Assembly (NCBI RefSeq): GCF_047948215.1
Contig: NC_134456.1
Coordinates: forward strand, 62,577,529-62,641,528
Length of the DNA: 64,000 bases
Direction: 5' to 3'
Source of the DNA: Lycorma delicatula
Taxonomy: Eukaryota > Arthropoda > Insecta > Hemiptera > Fulgoridae
Positions 57,806 to 64,000 of this stretch are shown here, piece after piece (within the stretch, counting starts at the first letter, position 1; every line of letters begins with the position of its first letter). The position numbers and the translations under genes are program-made. The notes under the pieces were generated by a model, which made no database searches, was not told the DNA's origin, and saw nothing but the letters and a program-made list of their open reading frames with translations.

Positions 57806-58112
57806 AACCACCGGGTTGGTCTGGAGGTGAACGCGTCTTCGCAAAACCAGCTGATTTCAAAATTTTCGATTTTGAATTTTATGTCAAGAGTTCCAACGGT
57901 TCAAATCCTATTAAAGGCACTTCCTTTTATACGGATTTGAATACTAGATCGTGGATACCGGTTTTCTTTGGTGGTTGGGTTTCAATTAACCACACTTCTC
58001 AGAAATGGTCGACCTGAGACTGTACAAGACTACACTTCACTTAAACTCATACATTTCATCCACTGAAGTAATACCTGACGGTGATTCCCGGAAGCTAAAA
58101 CAGGAGGTTAAA
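57806..58112 (+). mobile_element. tRNA-derived SINE, family A, copy 9
   Basis: This copy reads ACCACCGGGTTGGTCTGGAG at the head, a B box GGTTCAAATCC near 57899, TTTTATACGGATTTGAATAC, GGTTTCAATTAACCACAC, TACAAGACTACACTTCACTT and GTGATTCCCGGAAGCTAAAA. About 25 bases of local sequence (AAAATTTTCGATTTTGAATT) replace part of the region between the boxes. No confident target duplication is seen. The 72-codon frame across it is not a gene. Confidence 0.94.
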
Positions 58113-59231
58113 AAAAGTGTCCCATTCAGGATTGTTTTTAAATATTAGGTTTTTTAAAGGAGTGTTTTATTTTATTGCTTAAAATTTAAGAAGAGTACGA
58201 TTACTATAGTCTTTAGGTTGGATACTTAATATTGAATTTTATATTGGATTACACGACTATATATTTGAAGAATTACGTTTAAAGATATATTTTATTTGTG
58301 ATAATAAGGTACAGTATTTTCATATCAATAATGGATTTTAGTAATTGAATAAATTATTTTAATTTTTCTGTTATAAGCATTGAGTGTTCAATTAAATGCT
58401 AGAATATTGTACTGTTTTTGGAAATGTCTCTACTTTTGAATAAATTAGATAATTTATTCCGATTTATGTTAATAAATTCTCTGTTTTCTTTTGGATTAGA
58501 ATTTTGTTAATGAAAATTGTGTAAATTCAGATAAGAAACAGTGTAATAAGTACTAGTTTTCACTCCAACAAACGACTATATTGTCATATATTATAATTGC
58601 AAAGTATATGTCCTTCTTAATATATGAAACAATATATATCATTTTGGCCTTCCCCAGGAACTCGGTTTACATCTGTCTGCAGCTGTTGGGTGTGCCTCTT
58701 ACTATCAATTCTGGTAACTTTAATACATCTTTCAAAATCATTCGAAAACTATTTTCTCTGTTTTATGTATAAATTTTTAAAAACTGGTTTATAATCTACA
58801 TACTTGTGAAGAGTGGGCGAATATTTTTGATAAACAAATGCATTAGTGTTTATAATTTTCCGTATTTGTGATTTGACGATTGAAATACTTGAATAGTACT
58901 TAAAGTTAAATAATTGACATTATTTAAATTAATCATTGCGGTCATTTTGTTAATGACAGCATATTTGTTTTTATTGTATATTTTGTATAATATTGAACAC
59001 TCGGGATAATTGGTTTATTTAATTATTAATATTTACAATTGTACTATTATACATCTCAGTTGTAAAATTTTGCATTGGAAACGGAACGCTTGGAATTTGT
59101 ACCAAATATTACAACTATCATCATTCATTAAAAAAAAAAAAAACAAAACATTGTTTTTTTCTATTATTTTTTTTCACAACCTTTGATATCGCTTAATTTC
59201 CTTCTCGGTTGTTATAATAGCCTTTATTTTT
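58113..59231. other. AT-rich noncoding stretch
   Basis: Nothing identifiable. The 63-codon frame at 58581-58772 has a hydrophobic composition and no recognisable domain. Confidence 0.5.
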
Positions 59232-59316
59232 CTTCTTTTTTTAACCTCCGGATCCACCGTTAGGCGTTCTTCAAAGGATGGGATGAATGATTTTGTAACT
59301 TGTGAAAATGCCATGT
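59232..59316 (-). mobile_element. tRNA-derived SINE, family B, copy 6 (3' half only)
   Basis: This reversed copy keeps poly-T, AACCTCCGGATCCACCGTTA, TTCAAAGGATGGGATGAATG and GTGAAAATGCCATG, then stops before the B box. It is 5'-truncated, which is common for LINE-mobilised copies. Confidence 0.88.
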
Positions 59317-62003
59317 ATTTTGTTTTTTATTTTGGGTTTATTCTGGACGTTTTAAATTCGTTCAATCTGAACATTATTGATTCTGGGTTTTTTATTCTTT
59401 TTTTTTTTTTAGTTTTCATAAAGATGTCGTTATACGGGTACAGTTATCTCGAAAACGGAACTGATGTTAATCAAAATTTCAGTTTTAGTTTATGAAAATA
59501 ATATCACCGATACAAAAGGTAATTGAAAATTATACCTAACTTATAAAAAGTTGAAGATTTATCAACTCTTGATTAAATTTTTTACTCTTTCAACGTAACG
59601 ACTTCATTCTTATTTTTAAATTATTTTCCTTTTCATAATTTTATTTAAAACGTTTCTTCTACACATTATTACAGTAAGAATAATTGTTTATTTTTATAAA
59701 TACTTTTATAGTGTTTAATTTTCAAGTTTTGTTGAAAATTCATGGGAAGTTTTATATCATTTCAAGCATTTTTTCACATTAAAACAATAAAAAAAAATTT
59801 TTTTTTTTTGTTGAGGTCTAAAGATAACTAGTTATAAAATCAACTTCAGTTCTAGACTAATTGTAAAGAATCGCACAATGTCTAAAGGTTTCAGTACATT
59901 TTATCAAGAATAACGGTTTTTTTTTTGTATTACGTTAAGTATGAAAATATTCATATATTTAATCACACAACGGGGAACAATAAGTAGATTTTTTAAGCTG
60001 AAATAGTATCTTGAGTTGGTCACCAGAAATTTTAACAAACAAAATTAATATAATTATAAATTAAAATTTTGTATAACCAGAATTAAATAGATTAAAATCT
60101 GTAAGATGCTTCCGTTTAATTTTCTTATCGTTGCTACATTAGTTGGTTCCTTGATAGATGATTTGATGAGATTCAAGTTTTTTTTAGTTTTTTCTTTTTT
60201 TAAAAATAATTAGCATTGTATTTTGAACATTTTTTTTAAAAGATGGGATTGTTGATTTGTAATTGGAATTTTACGTGTTGTCATAGAAATTGTTTGTACT
60301 TAAGTCTCGTGAAACTTAGTTGATACGTTATAAATTTTTATTTTTTTAAATACGTTCCTGTGAAAATTTATTCGTTCGTCTAATAAATTCTATATATTGG
60401 TTTCTGTTAGAAGCCTTCACGGTAAGAAATATTTTTATTGTTAAGTATGGCTTTTTTATAGTTTTTCTTTTTTTGTTTGTGTTTTATATAAAAAATCTAG
60501 TGCAATAATTGTTAAATTCTTTTATTGACAAAAATTTATCGATAATGTTGACTCAGAGGATGTTAATGTAAGAAAGTATCTTCATTCATGTACGTAATTC
60601 TTAAACTGTACGCTTGTTTTAATACTGAATAAAAGGTTAATTGATGCGCCGTAATATTAAATCTATCACCTTTCTAGCAATGAATTTTACGACTTGTTTG
60701 TGTTTTAAAAGAATTCCTTCTGGAGAAGTAAAACGATTACATCCTGCGGGGAGTCCTTTTCTTCATTAACTTTTTACTGTTCAGCTCTTTTTACCTTTCT
60801 CTTATTTTTTATATTTCATATGAATTGTAATAAATATCTGTACCGTCCGATCTTATTACAACTTTCTCATGTGTCATTGGTCTATTCTTATGTTAAGCGA
60901 CCTTTGAACTCTGCTTCGTTACAGTATTATTTTATATTTGATATGAACTGAAATCATTATTTAACATATAGAGTTACTATGTACTTTTCTCCTTAGAAAA
61001 ATATCTAGAATATTCAGATTTTTATGAAAATAATTCTTTTCATAATTTTTGTTTCAACTTTTCTATATTTATTCGTTCATCTTCATCTGGGAAAAAATAG
61101 TTTTATCCTATTAGTTACCATATTATTAGAATTTCAAGTAATTATAGTAAATATAGCTGTATTTACGATTTAATATCCTTGATTAAATAAATTTAAACGT
61201 CAAATAAATTTAATATATTTTAGGCAAGTATTAGAAACAGTTCCCAACTATTATAATTTGAAAATATTTTTAGAATATGTCAAACATTGTTTAAATTTTC
61301 GAATTTATGAGTTACATTTGTCATTCAAGATTCTTTTCAGTTAAATGAAAACTTCCTTTTAGTATTTTATTATATAGCTGTTGCAGTAATAATTAAAAAA
61401 TATGTACACGATTATCTTTTCAAAAGGATAATATTTTTCGCTAAAAAGAAAATGAGGTACAGGGTTTTTGTCAGTTTATATGAGGGAGAAGGAAGTTCAA
61501 AATTTATTACTTTTTTCATTATTAACAAATTTTTGTCACCCATTATTGTACATTATTTTATTGAGAAAAGAACAAAGTATAAAACGAACAATAATACCAA
61601 TTTTTTTTATTTAAAATCAGACTTCATTTGTATTTTTATGCACTTCAGTTCGATGTTGCTGAACATATGGTAATTGCCGTTATTTTGTCGTACGTTAATA
61701 GTTACAAATATCACTTTATTTAATTTCCAAATCGTAATCAAAAATAAGGTAATTCATTCTGGTGACTTAAAGGTGTAGAGTTAATTAAATATGTGCTACT
61801 TTGTTCTCATTTACATATTAAAAATAATTAAGATTAATCGTAAAAAATGATTTTTTTAAAAGAAATTGTAAATGTACAAGTCGAAAATTAATTGATTTTA
61901 TCCATCTAAGGCCTTTGAAAGATTATTACCAGCTCTTTTCTTAGTGTAATTAAAATAGCACTCCAAAGGAGGTGCTATTGGAAATTACTAAAAGTGTGGC
62001 GTT
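59317..62003. other. AT-rich noncoding stretch
   Basis: Nothing identifiable in 2.7 kb. No frame has a convincing composition. Confidence 0.55.
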
Positions 62004-62004
62004 G

Positions 62005-62240
62005 CCGGCCTCCGTGGTGCGAGTGGTAGCGTACCGGTCTTTCATCCGGAGGTCCCGGGTTCGAATCCCGGTCAGGCGTGGCATTTTCACACACGCAACA
62101 AATCATTCATCTCATCCTTGAGGCGGACGCAAAGTAAGATCCGACCGGCGGGCTGAGACGGGAAAACCCGTTAGATTATAGGACACTCCCCCTGGACTGT
62201 GTTATACTTAACTGCAGGATCCGGCCCAGGGGAAAAGGTG
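62005..62240 (+). mobile_element. Composite repeat, internally deleted copy (SINE-B head plus GC-rich end)
   Basis: The first 115 bases are a family B head: CCGGCCTCCGTGGTGCGAGT, an exact B box GGTTCGAATCC, and AATCATTCATCTCATCC. At about 62118 the sequence changes directly to TTGAGGCGG, AAGTAAGATCCGACCGGCG and GGACTGTGTTATACTTAACT, ending GGATCCGGCCC. The second part matches 12216-12356. The arrangement is that of the longer copy at 11317-12356 with about 790 internal bases missing. Confidence 0.82.
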
Positions 62241-62756
62241 AAAAGAAAAAAGTGTGCTGAGTTGAGTTCCAGTGAAAACTCTGAGGAAGGTGGTGGTAAT
62301 TAACTCCGAAAGGGCTTTAGAAAAACAAATTTCTGCGATTTGAAATTTTAATGACTTGTGATAGTTAAAAAATATTTCATCATAGTCTTCCACAAAGCTG
62401 ATTTTTGTTGTGAAGTCTAGAAAATCTTTTCAATTTTTGTACTGAAAAATTGTTGGACATGCATTTCGATTTCTATTAATAACTGAGATAACATTATCAA
62501 TATAATGAATTAGTTGAATCGATTCGGAAAATGGCCGGTGAGAAAAAGAAATGTTACGTCACAAAATATTTCGTCGTTGTTGATTGTTAACTAAATTATA
62601 ACGACTTGACTATTATGAAATGTATGTTTTCTGAAATATAATTTTTAATTTTGTAAGTTAAGATATCTTATTAACTAGTTTTTTACCTTACGAAAAATTT
62701 TAAGAACTTATTTAATGTATCCATATGTAAATTATGAGATTTAAAGAAAAACTTAC
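62241..62756. other. Noncoding stretch, possibly intron
   Basis: If the exon at 62757-62825 is real, this is the start of its first intron on the minus strand. The minus-strand frame 62208-62393 is partly the composite repeat and is not a gene. Confidence 0.4.
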
Positions 62757-62825
62757 CTGTACAGGACGAGGAGCTCCAGTCATGTTGGTTAATCCAACCA
62801 ATCCGGTCAAGGGCTTAGTTTTCAT
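62757..62825 (-). CDS. Probable first coding exon, NDUFA5-like (complex I subunit)
   Basis: On the minus strand an ATG at 62825 opens 23 codons that end in CAG directly before GTAAGT (62751-62756), an almost ideal splice donor, with the junction in phase 0. The peptide contains KPLTGLVGLTNMTGAPRP. Its TGLVGL block resembles the N-terminus of NDUFA5 (B13), which in animals begins with a short basic segment and TGL.GL. NDUFA5 is an accessory subunit of mitochondrial complex I, about 115 residues, on the matrix arm. GC is clearly above the flanks. A short out-of-frame upstream ATG lies at 62833. The remaining exons would lie at lower coordinates; none was found, so a long intron or a different gene is possible. 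The identity rests on six or seven residues only. Confidence 0.5.
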
Positions 62826-63946
62826 AATGAATGCATTTAAGCTCAGAAATATTTAAATAAATTTTATTTCGCTCTTAATTTTATTTATCATTCCTGTAAA
62901 ATCCAGTCAATTGGAAAGTGATTAGCAAATGGACTTCTGTACAGACTGATTTCTAGATTTGATTCCGAAATGGTTTACGCCTATTGTTTTATTCATCTTT
63001 ATCTTCATCGTTTAAATACACAAATGGCATAGATCAGCGATCGGTAAAATTAAATTTAAACAAGCCACGTCCCATAATTTTATGTTGTACAATTTTATTT
63101 TTAGTTCATTTGTAAAATAAATAAATAAAAGATATCTTGAACATGTTGATAGGACTTGGTAAAAAAAACATGCAGTAGTTTTTTAATTTTTAAATAGCAA
63201 ATTCAACATTTGAAGCCTCTGAGACTACATTCAACGATCAAAATTTAAAAAAAAAATCTAGTTGAGGATGTCCATTTTTATATTTGTTTACAGTGATAAT
63301 TTTGATCCTATGAAAATGGTACACCTTGTTAGTAAGGTTACATTTTTATTAAATTAATGAGATAAAAAAGTGTTCTCATAATGAACTTCTTATTGAATAA
63401 AATGAGGTCGTACAAATATTCCGTATTAAAACTAATATGTTTGTAGACAGTTGAATCGTAATTTGACCATTCATTTATACTTTTATTAAACATCTGAGTT
63501 CTATTCATTACTACTTGGAAACATAATTTGAACACAGAGAACACGGTGTGATATCATTATTTTTAATGAACACAGGGTAATTATAGTAAACAAAGAACAA
63601 CGAACTCGTCGTTGAGTGCGAATAAAGGATATGATTTTCTTGAACCCAAATAAAAAAAGATAGGCCAGCTTCAAATGAACAAACATATATTTTTTATGAA
63701 TTATAATTCGTAATTATAATAATTTAAAAAAAAGAAATATCTATTAAAACGGATGTAGTTTTATTTCTTACCTGATGTGATTATTTACCGAATATTAAAA
63801 TTGTATTAATTTAATATTTTTAAGCCAAGTTATTTAGTGGTTTTTCGTGCTGACACCTCATAGATTAATTTTTAGGGGTAGTATCATAAATTTTATGTGA
63901 GAGAGGTGTTAGTATTTAGTAAATTTTATAAAACAATTTATATATG
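62826..63946. other. AT-rich noncoding stretch
   Basis: If the exon at 62757-62825 is real, the 5' untranslated region and promoter should lie here. No clear TATA or initiator can be singled out in such AT-rich sequence. The minus-strand frames at 63338-63686 have no recognisable features. Confidence 0.45.
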
Positions 63947-64000
63947 TTAAACATAATCATCACGAGAAACAGTAAAGTTTCTCGTGATGATTATGTTTAA
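63947..64000. repeat. Perfect 24-bp inverted repeat with 6-base loop at the window end
   Basis: The arm at 63947-63970 (begins TTAAACATAATCATCACGAG) is the exact reverse complement of 63977-64000, with AGTAAA between. All 24 pairs match. The second arm ends on the last base of the window, so the repeat may be longer. Confidence 0.95.

Noticed and set aside
1..64000. CRISPR arrays, operons, ribosome binding sites, bacterial terminators
   Set aside because: No regularly spaced repeats or prokaryotic gene organisation are present; all evidence is for a eukaryotic genome.

Overview
The window is about 75% A+T, has no bacterial-style gene packing, and is full of short interspersed retroelements and broken transposons. 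This is the texture of a large, repeat-rich arthropod genome. The mix of mobile families (tRNA-derived SINEs, an RTE-like LINE, a jockey-like LINE, a mariner, hAT elements and an insect multi-copy gene-like repeat) suggests an insect, perhaps a hemipteran. That last step is inference; nothing in the window fixes the species. No long intact protein-coding gene is visible.

Host coding potential is sparse. The best candidate is one short exon on the minus strand at 62757-62825. It has an ATG, 23 clean codons and a consensus splice donor, and its N-terminus resembles NDUFA5, a complex I subunit. Three other stretches read like coding DNA but have no recognised product: the minus strand at 1-203 (running off the left edge), the minus strand at 37903-38171, and the plus strand at 50737-51078.

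Layout. 0-12.4 kb: a possible exon, a GC island, a hAT MITE beside a hAT transposase remnant, a LINE 3' fragment, a SINE-A and a 1-kb GC-rich composite repeat with a tRNA-like head. 12.4-26 kb: mostly AT-rich DNA with three SINE-A copies and dispersed repeat E1. 25.8-31.5 kb: a jockey LINE tail split by a hAT MITE, a TA microsatellite, a GC island, a SINE-A next to a full-length dead mariner, a LINE leader fragment and a SINE-B. 33.8-36.9 kb: a SINE cluster with clear target-site duplications, including two SINEs inserted in series at one site. 37.9-42.8 kb: an orphan reading frame, a tRNA-like repeat, and an RTE-like LINE split by a 1.7-kb insert carrying a dead multi-copy insect gene. 45-59 kb: SINE fragments, three copies of repeat D (two forming an inverted pair), an orphan reading frame and repeat E2. 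62-64 kb: the short form of the composite repeat, the NDUFA5-like exon, and a perfect 24-bp inverted repeat ending on the last base of the window.

The elements work together only in the parasitic sense. The SINEs carry pol III type A and B boxes but no protein, so they must borrow LINE machinery. Their 9-14 bp target duplications fit LINE-type target-primed integration, but which LINE supplied it is not shown. I found no CRISPR array, rRNA, genuine tRNA gene or complete novel system.
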